Shown: positions 1-11,562, counted from the stretch's first letter. The stretch: DNA of 64,000 nucleotides from Fagopyrum homotropicum (GCA_033239125.1 BSWB01000004.1:29509501-29573500), one strand, 5' to 3'. Numbers and translations are program-made. Notes: generated from the sequence alone by a model not told the origin.

Positions 1-2115
1 GCCACCGAGCCGCCACCAATCGCGCCGCTCCCCGCCGACCGCTGCAGTGGTTCGGTAAGCACTGCATCCCCTCTCCTTCTTCCGCCTTCTCTGTTCGAAC
101 TCACCTTCCGGCCCTCTCAGGAATCGACGCGGCTGCAGTTGCTTCGCTTTCCACCGGAGAAGCCGCCACCACTGCTTACGTCGACTTCCTCGCACGCCGG
201 CACTGCAGACCGACTGGTGAGTCACTCTTCTCCCGTCCGTCCCCTTCCCTGTCTCCTGTTCCGTGTGCCTAATCGACTAGAGCGGTCCCTCACGGATCCT
301 GCAGTGATAGCCGGCCAGCAGAACGGTGCAACAGGGGAGTATACGAGCCATTCCTTTGCAGCCGAAGGAGACGCCGGAACCCGCCACCACTGTCCCGCAG
401 CAACAGCAGGCCGACCACCCAGGAGAAGCCGCCGGAACGCTAGCGCTGTTTAGGACCTTAACGCCGGACTGCAGATTCCGTAAGCTTGCTCCTCCTCTCT
501 TCAACTTCACTGTCATCCATGTGTTTGTGAACTGCTGTTGTTGAGCCTAAGCATAAATAACATAACAGTAATGAGCTGCTGAGTATGTTCATAAAATGGA
601 AGGAAGGGCTGCTGTAAATTTAATTTAGGATCTTCAGCTTTTAGGTTTCGAACAGCCCATCTTGTCGATCAATTATAAAATGTTTGGATAAAGATCCACC
701 GTTGAATTTTGGATATGTTGTAGACGGATATATGTAGTTTATCATATTAAAATTTGGTGAGAAATGAACGGTCGGATTGAAAGTTACGAGCTCCCGAAGT
801 TAGGTAGTTGAGCAGTTTTATTGAACTTATAAATTTGACTAAGTATATGAAAGTAGAGTGAGGAACCGACTTTGGGAATTATTATAAAAATATCGGCTGA
901 ACAGTTTGGAGAAATTCTTTCTTCTAAGGCTAGATAGAACCTCATAGATGATCTAGATAGTAAATTCGGAAATTTTATAAGCCGTTAAGCATTTTATATT
1001 TAGAGCCGAAGTTAAACCTTTTTCGGTTCTTCCGGAAAATAGAAACATAAGAAAAATGTCAGTTTCGCACCTAATAAAATTCTAAGAGTTAGGATATATT
1101 TTAGAACTTCAAATAGGAGTTTGGACATGAATTTTAGGGTCTTCGAGAAAATCGGAACGAAGGGTAAAATGGTCATTTTACCCTAAAACTAATAATGTAG
1201 CTAGTACGTCTTGATACTTAATTAATCTCAGAAGTTGTAGACTTCTATCTACGTGAAAGTGTGCTAATACACTTATCGCCTTTAACAGGCAACTGAGTGG
1301 GTACAGTTACAGAGCAAGTGACTACTAAAGAGTCGAGCGTTATAACAGGTAAGTCCTTTGGGCTTACTTAGCTGACTGCTAAATATGAGTATAAATGATG
1401 ATGGTGGTGTGTGATTGACATGTTAGAGAGATAGGTTGTGATATATAAATACCGACCTGTATTTTGGCCTAAGAGTAACGGGCGGTGGCATTCCGCTCAG
1501 TAGCTCGCAGGGCGCTGGGGGTTTCTTTCGGGACTAGTCCACACATGGTTTGTAGTGATGCTACCAAAGGAAGTCAGCTATACCTACACCAGTTGGATAA
1601 GGAACGGAGGCGAGAACTAATAATAGTTCTCGTGCCACAACTTAAATTGAATAATGTGAATCACTTAAATAACAGATAATAATTTGTTGAGTGCCAGCAT
1701 GTTGTTTGTTTATTTTGTTTCTGCTTGTGTTTGTGCTGTTATCATTTTGCTTATATTTGGTTAGTTAGCTAACGGTTGATATGTTGTTTAGATTTGACAC
1801 AGGTTAGAACAGATGCCGAGTGATCCAGATGGTAGTGGTCAGCCGGGGTGTCGTACTTTAGGACGTTTTGCAGTTTTTGCATTTGTGGGTTTTTCAGTTG
1901 AACATCGTTTCCTTCCGTACTTTGATATATTACATTTCCGGCTGTAGTTGATCTGGTCACATTCATGCATTGATAAAAACTATTTTATGATTTTTAGTTT
2001 TTCCTTATCGGTGCCTTGTTGTAAGATCATGTTAAGTTGTTGTCAAACTAAGGTCGGGACCCACTGTGCGGTCCTAACCAGTAACTCCCTAAGTTGTAAA
2101 ATTTGGGGTGTTACA
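1..2115 (+). mobile_element. H1: partial plus-strand LTR, cut by window start
   Basis: This is the 3' part of a gypsy-type LTR reading on the plus strand and ending in GGGGTGTTACA. Positions 1-530 are a GC-rich, CT/CCG-rich leader like those inside the other LTRs here. The rest is AT-rich and carries the shared LTR hairpins: AGGGTAAAATG and its complement at 1161-1184, GTAAGTCC/GGGCTTAC at 1349-1367, CGAGAACTA/TAGTTCTCG at 1611-1632, and CTAACGG near 1770. No primer-binding site follows 2115, so this is a 3' or solo LTR. It appears to be inserted in the H2 LTR, which resumes at 2116. The ORFs in the leader look like compositional artefacts. Confidence 0.75.
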
Positions 2116-3073
2116 CTGGGAGTTTCGGGACCAAGGGTAAAATAGCCATTTTACCATAAATTAGTATTGTAATTGGTTATGTCCTATTACGATCTTCTAT
2201 CTTAGAAGTCTTAGACTTCTAGTTACGTGGGAGTGTGCTAATGCACTTATCTCCTTTGGCAGGCAACTGAGTTGCTACAGTTTACAGAGCGAGTTTGTTT
2301 ACAAAGAGTCGAGATTTATAACAAGTAAGTCCTTTGGGCTTACTTAGCTGACTTCTGAATATGAACATGAATGATGATAGTGGTGTGTGATCGAAATGTT
2401 TAGAGTTATAGGTTGTGATAAATAATTACCGACCTATACTTGGCCTAAGAGTAACGGGCGGTGGCATTCAGCTCAGTTAGCTTGAGGGCGCTGAGGGTTT
2501 CTTTAGGGACTAGTCCACACTCGGTTTGTAGTGATGCTACCGGCGGAGGTAAGCTAGACCTACACCCAGTTGGATAAGGAACGGAGGCGAGAACTCTTAA
2601 GAGTTCTCGTGCCACAACTGTAAAATTGAATAAGATGAATCACCTAAATAATAGATAATAAACGGTTGGGTGCCAGCATGATATTTGTTTATCATTTTTC
2701 TACGTGTATTTGTGCTGTTGTTATTCTACTTATATTTGGATAGTTAGCTAACGGTTTATCCGTGTTGTAGATCTGTAGAGATAAACGGTTGCAGAGAGAT
2801 TCGTGACGGATGGTCAGCCGGGTCCACGTACTCATTAGATGGGGACGGGGGAGTCTTCCATACGTCATGCATGTTATGTATCTTTATATATGTTTGTAAG
2901 GCTGTCACATGTGTACTTTCATACCATTAAAAATATTATGGTTTGGAAATTGTTTTAATTACATTTGTGCCTTGTTGTAAGATCTTAGTAAAGTTGTTGT
3001 TAAAACAAGGTCGGGACCCATTGTGAGGTCCTAACCAGTAGCTCCCCGAGTTCCAAGAACTTGGGGTGTTACA
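2116..3073 (+). mobile_element. H2: 3' portion of a C-family LTR, plus strand
   Basis: This segment closely matches the reverse complement of the R-U5 part of the C-family LTRs at 15994-33950, starting inside the shared string CTGGGAGTTTCGG. It ends with the hairpin CCCCGAGTTC-CAA-GAACTTGGGG (3044-3066) and GGTGTTACA at 3073. It also holds a TAGAAGTC/GACTTCTA hairpin (2203-2221), GTAAGTCC/GGGCTTAC (2325-2343) and a perfect 22-bp palindrome (2588-2609). No primer-binding site follows. The rest of the LTR should lie left of H1, outside the window. CTGGG at 2116-2120 would be the H1 target duplication and CTCTA at 3074-3078 the H2 duplication; both partners are off-window. Confidence 0.75.
2588..2609. 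promoter_or_regulatory. Perfect 22-bp palindrome in R-U5
   Basis: The half-site CGAGAACTCTT is followed directly by its exact reverse complement. It is the most complete version of the CGAG/CTCG hairpin found at the same place in other LTRs (1611, 5518, 10572, 12047, 16459, 44978, 55822). Confidence 0.7.
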
Positions 3074-4941
3074 CTCTACAATCACCTCACAACTCAAGAA
3101 GACATTTAGTCAAGCCATTAGATCATAATTTCTATCTTTGTGTTGGCTCTATACATCGAATTATTGTGTGTCGCATCTTTAGTCATAAGGGCTTCCTCTG
3201 TCGATCCAGGAAATTGACCCCACCTTTTACGCGTAAGAGCACCATCAGTCTCATTTGTGTCAAATGTAAGGTACCCTCTGTCTGGATTGACGTATGATCC
3301 AATCCCAATTCATCGGCTTCTTCTCACTCCTCTAGTTCTTCTTATACGAATCCATATGTACTAAATGTGATTTGTAAAATTTTTCTTGTCCAATAAATAA
3401 GTAACCACTCACACAATTTCCTTGATATTATGAAGGACATAAAGGGGTCATTTCCGGCCGTCATACGTTCTTAATTACAGTTACTAGTTTGGACTCTTTT
3501 CATGTTATTATCCAGAATACTAGTACTTGTATCAATTTATCTTCACAATTGTCACAGTTTATCCCTTTAAGGATTTCTCCAAATGTCGATAACATTCTTT
3601 TGTAACTATGTGATTATTCTTTTTATTTGACAACCAGTCACCACTCGTTAACCCGTACGTGTAAAGTCTCAGTTGTTAACAAGTAGTCTGTAGTTGACCT
3701 TCTACAAGATCGTAGACTTACTTTTCTTCTATTTCTTTTTAATGTAGAGGTACTTGGTATATCTCCTCTAGGTTATCGATTTATACTCCTTTGGCTCCTC
3801 CTACAGTTTTCACTGAAAGCTCGCTTATACTCCTCCAAGTCCGGTTGTATCATTCCTCTACCGTCGATGAACCTATCGGTTCTTCCACAATAGCTTGTAA
3901 GTGCTTCTTCGCGATTCCTCTTACATTGGTCATCATCTGGTTGCGGTTATCTGGTATGAACCGTTAATATTGGTAACTCAAATCTCTCTTGAATGAGACG
4001 TTATTGTGGACGCTCGAGTCCACAAATATCATTCTTTCACATTCTTCCTCCTTGGTTGATGTAGTTCTATAATGCCACCTTTATAGAAATCCGTTATCTT
4101 AATTTCAAACTTCGACTATATTTAATACTTGCATCCTGATTTCCTTTAAAATTCTTGCATCTCTGAGGAAGTCCAGCCGTCTCTATGATGATGAAATTTA
4201 TTTCTCGTCTTTGAACTCATTTTTCAATGTCTGTCTTTGTACTCCTTTAAGTCTTCACATCGGGGTCAACACCATATCTACCCTCGGTACTCTCATGCTT
4301 ATACTTGCCTATCGCGGCATCCACCTTAATTGTAATTGTCATTTAACCCAAGTATAGTTGTACGCTACCCTGCTTGATTTGTGTTCCCGTATTGTCCTCT
4401 TCAATCCGCACTCTTGTAAATCCTTACACGCATCTCCGACTTTCATCTTTCGTCTACATACTGCTAAGTCCCTTGGACGGTAATCATCCCTTCTAGCTTA
4501 GTTGTTTTGCTGTTTCTCCCTCGTCCGATTGTTCCTGTTGTTAAAATCATCTTGCAATCCACAACCCTTTGTCTACCCGTTCTTCGGAAAGTTGTAGGAA
4601 CCACCAGGGTACTCTCGAGAACGTAATGTTCAATCCGAGTTTGTGTACACTATAGTCACATAGATACTCTATAAGATCTACTAACGTTCTATTATGCGGC
4701 GATACTCACATCATGATAACTCAACTAAAGGACGTCCTATCCTTTAGGGTATTAACCTGCTACATATATATACGCATATCTATACAACCTACATAAATAT
4801 ACAGTATTATATAAGTCCGTATATAATTTACTATCATATCCAGCTGCAGAGATCCACGGAGGTAGTGGTGGTCATCCGTACTTTCTATCCCATCCCGACT
4901 CATGCATGAATTTGGAAAACCAAAAGTTTCATTGAAAAGTT

Positions 4942-4961
4942 CAGACCCCTTTCGGGTTCTG
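4942..4961 (-). promoter_or_regulatory. Post-PBS CAGA-CCC hairpin of D
   Basis: On the element strand CAGAACCC pairs with GGGGTCTG around a 4-nt loop, with one internal mismatch. The same structure lies at the same distance after the primer-binding site in A (56426), B (45582) and E (38211). Confidence 0.6.
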
Positions 4962-4982
4962 TTTATTTACTTATTCGGTCCT

Positions 4983-5003
4983 TTAGAAGATTCCAAGTGT
5001 CAT
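4983..5003 (-). CDS. Conserved mini-ORF after the PBS of D
   Basis: A seven-codon frame starts at the first ATG after the primer-binding site and encodes MTLGIF followed by TAA. The corresponding frames in A and E encode MALVIF and MALEIF, also stopping at TAA. It is too short to be a structural protein; a leader upstream ORF is an inference. Confidence 0.45.
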   Translation of the reverse strand: MTLGIF

Positions 5004-5018
5004 TGTTGCCAACCTAGA

Positions 5019-5030
5019 GCTCTGATACCA
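5019..5030 (-). promoter_or_regulatory. Primer-binding site of D (tRNA-iMet)
   Basis: TGGTATCAGAGC on the element strand, three bases after the LTR end at 5034, matches the 3' end of plant initiator tRNA-Met. It identifies the LTR to its right as the 5' LTR. Confidence 0.9.
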
Positions 5031-5033
5031 TGT

Positions 5034-7771
5034 TGTAACACCCCGAATTCTCAGAACTCGGGGCATTACTGGTTAGGACCTCACAATGGGTCCCGACCTC
5101 AATTTGACAACAATATTATTAGGATCTTGCAACAAGACACAAATAGGAAAAACCGAAATTTATAAAATGTATTTGAAAAAGGATGAATGCAATAAAGTCT
5201 AACAGCCTATCGTACTTAAACAACGGAAGAGACTAACTGTCTTAACAAAAGGGAAAGACAACAAAGCAACAACCCAAACCCCCACTCTAAAGAGTACGGA
5301 GACCCGGCTGACCACTACTTCCGGATCACTCAGCTGTTGTTCTAACCTGCAGTAAAACTAAAACACCACAAAACAACCATTAGCTAGTTATCTAAACATT
5401 TGGAGAATAATAACAACACACACACACATAAAATAATAAACACTCATCATGCTTTTAAACATTCCATTTATTATCTTCATTTAAGTCATTCACTCTAATG
5501 ATACTTATTTTGTGACACGAGGGATTCCCAAACCTCGCCTACGCCCCCGTGTACCCATCAAGAGTGGATCCGATGCATCTCACCGTGTACCTGTATTGTC
5601 TGGGTATAGAGAACCTCCCAGTCTCCTGGTAGAGTTGGGCAGTGATGTCACGGCCCGTTATACATACACTTGGGCCTTCAGACATAATAACCACGGTCGT
5701 CCTAACAAGTTATTTTTATTATAACACACATAGCACACACACAACCATTATCACCCAACTAATATCCAGAAACCGGCTAAGTAAGTCGCAAGGACTTACC
5801 TGAGTCAAATCACACTCTAACAAGTCTCAAATCGGTCCGTACTCGTGGTAACTCAAACGCCTGTCAAATAAGGCATGTGGATCAAAAACACATCTAGATG
5901 TCCAACCTCATGCGAAACTATCTTACGGTAAAAGACCATTTTACCCTTAGTGCCGAAAATCCAAAAAAGTCTATCATTTATTTTACTATTACCTTCTAGG
6001 ACATATGTCCTAAACCTAATTTTCATAGCAAGGTTTAGTAAGGTTTTACAAGAGTTATCCAACATTCTTAATCTTCATAAAAAGTCGCTAAGGTCCCACT
6101 TTGACATAAGATATGAGAACCGAATAAAATATAAAAATTTCCGAACAAAACGTTGAGGTTTTCTACATGATGCACTCTGCTCATAGAAGCAATAAAATCT
6201 CAAAAATACCCAACAACAACTTCTACACAAATCTCCAAAGTTGGATACAAAATCTTGGAATTCTATACTTTCTAAGTCATTTCACAAACTACACAAACAA
6301 TCGACTTTGAGCTCCTATAGATCCACATCCAACCGTTGGATTGAGTTAAAATTTTAACACATCATACTATGCATATCCCTCTGTATCATACTAAAAATTG
6401 AACGGTGGATACTAAATCGAAAGCATCCAAAAATAGGCTCAAAGTTGCATGCTCAACACAGTTTCTGGAATTTAAAAAAAAACTAAGAGCTGCAACATAT
6501 TGATGGTTCGAATCTCACTCACTGCTATGTTGATTTCTAGAGTTAACCCACACATCCTGAGTTCAATGCTCTTCACTGTCAAGCATAAATTAAACGATTT
6601 AAGCCTTCTACTTCTTCACATGTACTCACAAAGGAATAGGCATGTGTTAGGTCTCTTACCCAAGCTTTGCAACTGTAACGGATGGACTGTTCCTGCTAGT
6701 TGTTTTGGAAGGACGACATCGGTTCAGCTTTGCCTACACTCCTTCATTGTTGTGTGCGAAGATGGTTCCTGTTTTGGCGTTAGAACAGTAGGTAGGCTTC
6801 CTAGTGCTTGTATTCTGGATTTCTAGGTGTATAGGAGGTGTTGGATTTGCGTCTCTATAGGTAGAGTCTGATTGATGCAGAAGTCGGACTCCTAGGCAGC
6901 CGCTGCGATGGTAACTCCCCAGGCTTGGTTCACTTCGAAGGAGATCTCCACTTCTCTTGTCTGTCGACTTTGGAGGACCCCAAGTCTGCGTTGGTGTAGG
7001 TGTGTAAAGCGGCAGACAGCTTTAAAGTTGTGTGGAGTGAAGGCCATCAGCGTGCAGGGGTGTGATCGATCAGAAGCAAGAAGCAAGGGAAAAGGTAAGT
7101 GAAGAAGGTACTCGTGACTCACCTAGGCAGAAGGAAGTGTGCATACACCCAACACTCCTGGCAGATTTGTAGCGTGTGCAGAAGGCTCCACTGCTGCAAT
7201 GAAGACCGATGAGCAGTGGCCGTTTGATGAGTCGAAGGCCGGTGAAAGCAGCCATGAAGGAGAGAGGCCAGGTGTAACGGCTGGGGAAGGAAAGAGCAGC
7301 AGATCCGCAAGCGTGAAGGCTGGAGCGAGAAGGCGTGCCCTGTTGCGTGATTTGCGGGAGTAGTTATTGCAGCAGATCTTATCCGACTCCATCTCAGCTC
7401 TCAAACGGGAAGCAACCTCTTCAACGCTGGACTGGGGCTTTGCTGGGCTCACTGGGCTACTGATAAACTGATAAACTGATGGGCTGGTGAATTATGCAAG
7501 CAAGGTAAGAAAGTGGGCTGAAAGTTTGTCAAGGATTTGTCAATAGCTTGTCATGGCCTCGTCTTGATCTCGTCTAAAGATTGTCGTGATCTTGTCCAGA
7601 CACATGACATGACTTATTTTAGGGTTGGAAGTCATCATTTTATGTGAGTTAAGCTTACATAAAATGATAGAAATTTAGGTGGGTATAAATCTTAGGTATC
7701 ATATAAACGGTCGACGAGTAGAAAACCGGTTTGATCCGGAAATAAACGGCAATAAAATTCCGGATATTACA
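5034..7771 (-). mobile_element. D: 5' LTR, minus strand
   Basis: The LTR is 2,738 bp, starts TGTAACACCCCGAATT on the plus strand and ends CCGGATATTACA. The R-U5 part (5034 to about 5945) is nearly the same as in E, with GTAAGTC/GACTTAC at 5781-5799, CGAGG/CCTCG at 5518-5537 and GGTAAAA/TTTTACC at 5927-5945. Beyond that the sequence is unrelated to E: an AT-rich stretch, a leader with mixed GC at about 6890-7370, AGCCCA boxes on the element strand (about 7435-7510), a degenerate CTTGTC repeat (about 7517-7602) and a 12-bp-stem hairpin at 7634-7668. It is inserted in the G2 LTR, which continues at 7772. Confidence 0.8.
7634..7668. promoter_or_regulatory. U3 hairpin, ATCATTTTATGT stem (D)
   Basis: ATCATTTTATGT and its exact complement are separated by 11 bases, about 105 bp from the U3 end. 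The same stem occurs at a similar depth in U3 of E (14079-14113, 40866-40900) and, twice in tandem, in each C LTR (19117-19153 and 19171-19207 in LTR 1). Confidence 0.65.
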
Positions 7772-9038
7772 GTGGTTATGGACCTTAGGTGAGTTTCGAG
7801 GATTTGATATTGTTTGATGGATTGATGTTGATTCTAAGCTTGAGGTGTTGGTTATCTTGTGAGGTTGTTATAAGGCTTTAAGTTATATGGTTGATCTTGT
7901 GAGCGCTTTGAGGGTCGAGGTGGGGTTGTATGATCTTGTGGTATTTTGGAGTTTAGGTTTGGCTTATCCTAGTTGCGTTGTGAGTTATGATCTTGCAAGA
8001 TCCGAGGGTTTAGAAGTCTTAGGACTTCTAGCTTGTGTTGAGTGTGATGTGAGCATGAGGGATTCTAGGATGCGGTCCTAGAATTGAGAGTCAAATGGTC
8101 TTGCGTAGATCATTTTTATAGAAGTCTAAAGACTTCTATTGTGAGTGGGTTGTTGTTGATATAGTTATCTTCTTGTGAGCAGGTTACAAGCTTCCTCCCT
8201 AAGGAAGTGAGAGTGTCGTGAGTTGAGTGTGGTGATGAGGTAAGTCTCCGGACTTACTTAGCTCCTATTCCTTGTATTATCATTGATGTGTGTTTGGTGG
8301 TGTGTGTTTATTCTTTATTATTTATAACAACTAAACCGGAAATAGGACCACCGACCCTTATATTATTTGGCCCAAGTGTATGATAACGGGGGGTGACATC
8401 ACTGCCTAGCTCTTGCTTAGAGCTAGGAGGTTCTTGGCGACTAGCCCGTGTGGTTAGACGGTCGGAGGCATCCGTACCGTTCCATGCGGTAAGTGGGGAC
8501 CGAGGCGAGTTTCGGGAGATTCTCGTGTCACAAAAGAAGTTGAATTAGAACGGGATATGACTTAATAATAAAAAGATAATAAACCGGACTTGTGTGATTT
8601 GGTGTACTTTGTGTGTTATGTTGATTTACTTGTGTTTGTGCCTTTCACCTTGATTCTAATGCTTCGAATATGTGCTAACGGTTTTATACCGAATGTTGTA
8701 GATTGCCTTGCAGGTTAGGAATGCGGTCGAGAGATCCGGAAGAGTGGGCAGCTGGGGTTCCGTACATTTTAGGAAGGTTTTTGGGTGGAGTCGAGTTTCA
8801 GTATTATTTTTATTGTATGTTGTATGACGTTTAGTCTTTGAGGTTGTATTTTCGGCTGAAGTCCTTTGTTGTATTCTTTCGAGTTTTTCTTTTCACTACA
8901 TAAAAAAGTATTTCGGTTTTGGCCTTTATTTGTGCCTTGTTGTAAGATCCGATGAAATTGTTGTCAAGCTAAGGGTCGGGACCCATTGTGAGGCCCCAAC
9001 CCGCAGCGCCCCGAGTCCTGCGGATTCGGGATGTTACA
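7772..9038 (+). mobile_element. G2: R-U5 part of a G-family LTR, plus strand
   Basis: This segment aligns in reverse with the G 3' LTR (10084-11220). It contains TAGAAGTC/GACTTCTA at 8011-8030 and a second such hairpin at 8118-8139, GTAAGTC/GACTTAC at 8240-8257, CTAACGGTTTTATACCG near 8675 and the terminal hairpin CCCGAGTCC-TGC-GGATTCGGG at 9010-9030. It ends GGGATGTTACA at 9038. No primer-binding site follows, so it is a 3' or solo LTR. Its 5' part should lie left of D. ORFs in it are short and unrelated to known proteins. Confidence 0.75.
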
Positions 9039-10083
9039 ATAGAATCAACAAAAATATATGAATATCCTTTTTTAAATTGATTGATCATCTCTTTATGAGG
9101 AATAGGATGTATAGTAAAACACGAATAATAAAAATAAATACATAAATTTAATCCCGTATTTGTCGAGTAGTGTAGTAGTAAAAATTAATAAATAACACAC
9201 TTTATCATTAATTTTAATAATTGCATAAACATCTAAAGTGGTTGATATTATAAGAAGAAGAAAAAATAAGAGTATTTTTTTACAAAAAAGAAACATAAAT
9301 ATTATAGAATTAAGCATGTTAACAGTACAATTATACAATAAGTATTATATTCTAAAAGTGTATCTTACCAATATTGATGATAAAAAAAACATTTTCAAAG
9401 GTTAATGACTCTAACTTTGTGCACCTCTGGAAGGAGAATTAAGCCTCTCATTTGTTGAACCCGTTGACATGTAAAATATAATTGGTTTTCCACGAACCCT
9501 TCAACAACAATTGATCATCATAAAGGGTATATTGATTCAATATTTCTCCAAGAGAGTGTTAAAATGGTGTTCATCATCCAACACGTTCAAATCGAAGTTA
9601 TTATTACAACGGGTAACTTTTTATGAATAAGACAATTTATCAAAATTGCACCCACACGAGCACACTTAACTTCAGAGTTCTTTGTCCTCACTCGACCACT
9701 GAAAAGAAAAAAATTTTTTGACATGGGTAGAAATCCATCCTTATAAGTTAACCATAAATCTCCATTCAAATGATGCAGATAACAATTTTACCAAGTGTTA
9801 CAGCTTCTAACTCCAATTTGAACGTATTGGAAGATGAATCCGTTTTAATGTTTTTGGAGAAAATTCTGGATCAATATAAACTGTTTTGGTGACCGAATAA
9901 TGTTGAACGGGTATACTTGTAGAATTTATAGATTCTTTCTATCGTGATTGAAATATATTATAAGGTGTATACAAAAAACAAAAGCAATAATCATTATTGA
10001 AACTCTCAATTGATTTTACCAACCAACTAAATTAACTATAATATTTAATAATCATATAATATCCAAGTGAATCAACCGATATA
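9039..10083. other. Unassigned 1-kb AT-rich island between two LTRs
   Basis: This stretch shares no obvious sequence with any element in the window and has a different, strongly AT-rich composition. On the minus strand 9587-9769 is open for 60 codons, with the string LWLTYKDGFLPMSKNFF, and the reading can be followed a little further upstream before stops. I do not recognise a family. It may be old single-copy DNA into which G and G2 inserted, a scrap of another transposon, or a gene relic. Expected TSDs are ATAGA (9039-9043) for G2 and ATATA (10079-10083) for G; their partners are not visible. Confidence 0.4.
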
Positions 10084-11562
10084 TGTAACACCCAAAATCC
10101 TCGGGACTCGGGATGCTACGGGTTGGGGCCTCACAATGGGTCCCGACCTTTAGCCTGACAACAATTTCACCGGATCTTGCAACAAGGCACAAATAAAGGC
10201 CAAAACCGAAATACATTTTTATGCAATGTTATGAAACCCGAAAATAAAAGAAATGAAAGACTTCAGCCGTCCTTACAACAACATCAACATAATATATAAT
10301 AACAACACAAGGACTCCTAAACCCAACTCAACCTAAGATGTACGGAACCCCGGCTGCCCACTCCTCCGGATCACTCGGCCACATCCTATCCTGCACATCA
10401 ACTACAACAATCGGTATAAAACCGTTAGCTCACATTCTAGGCATTATAAGAATAATAAGGCACAAACACACATAGGAACACAAACACACAACATGCTCAT
10501 AAACATACACATCCGTTACTTATTGTCTTTTTAGGTTATTCCATATCAAATCCATTTGTTCAAGTGTGACACGAGAGTCTTATAACTCTCGCCTCTGTCC
10601 CCGTGTAACCAACAGGAGTGTGGCGGCGCCCAATCCGTATACCCTGAGGGAGTGATGAAGAAGCCCGCCCGTATACCGTGTATGGCCTGGTCGCAGAGAT
10701 CCCCCCAGTCTCCCTCGGGAAACTGAGCGGTGATGTCACCGCCCGATAATAATAATAATAGTAGTAGTAACGATGGGCCAATAAATAAGGTCAAGTAAAT
10801 CCTAATCCATTTTCATGCTTAAAAGCGGTAAACACACACCACCATATATATCCAAATAAGGCATAAAAGCGGCTAAGTAAGTCCGAGGACTTACCTCGTC
10901 TCAATGCTAACCGAAGATAACACTCTCCGAAAGAATATAACCAAAGCCTGTTCAAGACAAGGCACGATAATTAACAACCACTCACGCGAGTTAGAAGTCC
11001 TTAGACTTCTAGTACTATATACTCTTACAAGATCATACACTCCCATAAACTAGGATACTCTCATCTTAAACTCCGCAATCTCAACCAACATATAAATATC
11101 ACCTCAAGTCTCACAAAATCAACCACGAGGCTCACAACTATATAACAACTCAAGATCAACACCCACATGACACAGAACATCAATAACCTCAAACACTCAC
11201 CTAAAGGTTCCAAGCCACTACTTGGCATTTGCCCTAAGTTATGCTAGATCCAACCTAGCATGATTCTACCACTAAACATAACTAGATCGAGGAAGAAGAC
11301 ACTCACACACGATCCGAGGTTAAAGATGATCTACGGACGTCGAGATTGGATTCGCTGGTCTATAACGGCCGCTTCCGGACTTAAAACCAAAGTTAACGAA
11401 ATTTAGCTTGTATGCTAAATTTAACCGGAAAATAACGTATAATATTCTAAGGAAAATCCGCTTTGAAAACAAAGTTAAAAACCCGCAAAACATTTCCCGC
11501 AGTGACTTATACCATTTTGTAAACATGGGTAAAAATCTGAAATCGACTTTTTCGGGCAACTA
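10084..11562 (-). mobile_element. G: 3' LTR, left piece (R-U5 and part of U3)
   Basis: The LTR starts TGTAACACCC at 10084 and reads on the minus strand. It carries CGAGAGT/ACTCTCG (10572-10591), a perfect GCGGTGATGTCACCGC palindrome near 10727-10744, GTAAGTCC-GA-GGACTTAC (10877-10894) and TAGAAGTC/GACTTCTA (10992-11011). It is interrupted at 11562 by E and resumes at 41003. The two pieces total about 2.7 kb. Confidence 0.8.
11558..11562. repeat. Target-site duplication of E (left)
   Basis: AACTA directly precedes the E 3' LTR and recurs at 41003-41007 directly after the E 5' LTR. Confidence 0.9.

Larger units (their letters stand above)
3074..5033 (-). mobile_element. D: 5' part of the internal region, minus strand
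   Basis: This is the leader and gag-side part of a minus-strand gypsy element. Its right end carries the primer-binding site, the mini-ORF and the CAGA-CCC hairpin. From about 3074 to 5033 it runs parallel to the E internal region (34624-34915 and 36761-38302), showing that D and E are relatives. No continuous gag or protease frame survives on either strand, and the plus-strand ORFs are shadows. The 3' part of D lies off the left edge. Confidence 0.75.

Noticed and set aside
1116..3073. Tandem duplication of one R-U5
   Set aside because: The second unit matches the C family better than the first and starts inside a C-type sequence, so insertion of H1 into a C-type LTR is simpler, although the left half is outside the window.
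7634..7668. MITE insertion
   Set aside because: No target duplication is visible around the hairpin, and it sits at a similar depth in U3 of several families.
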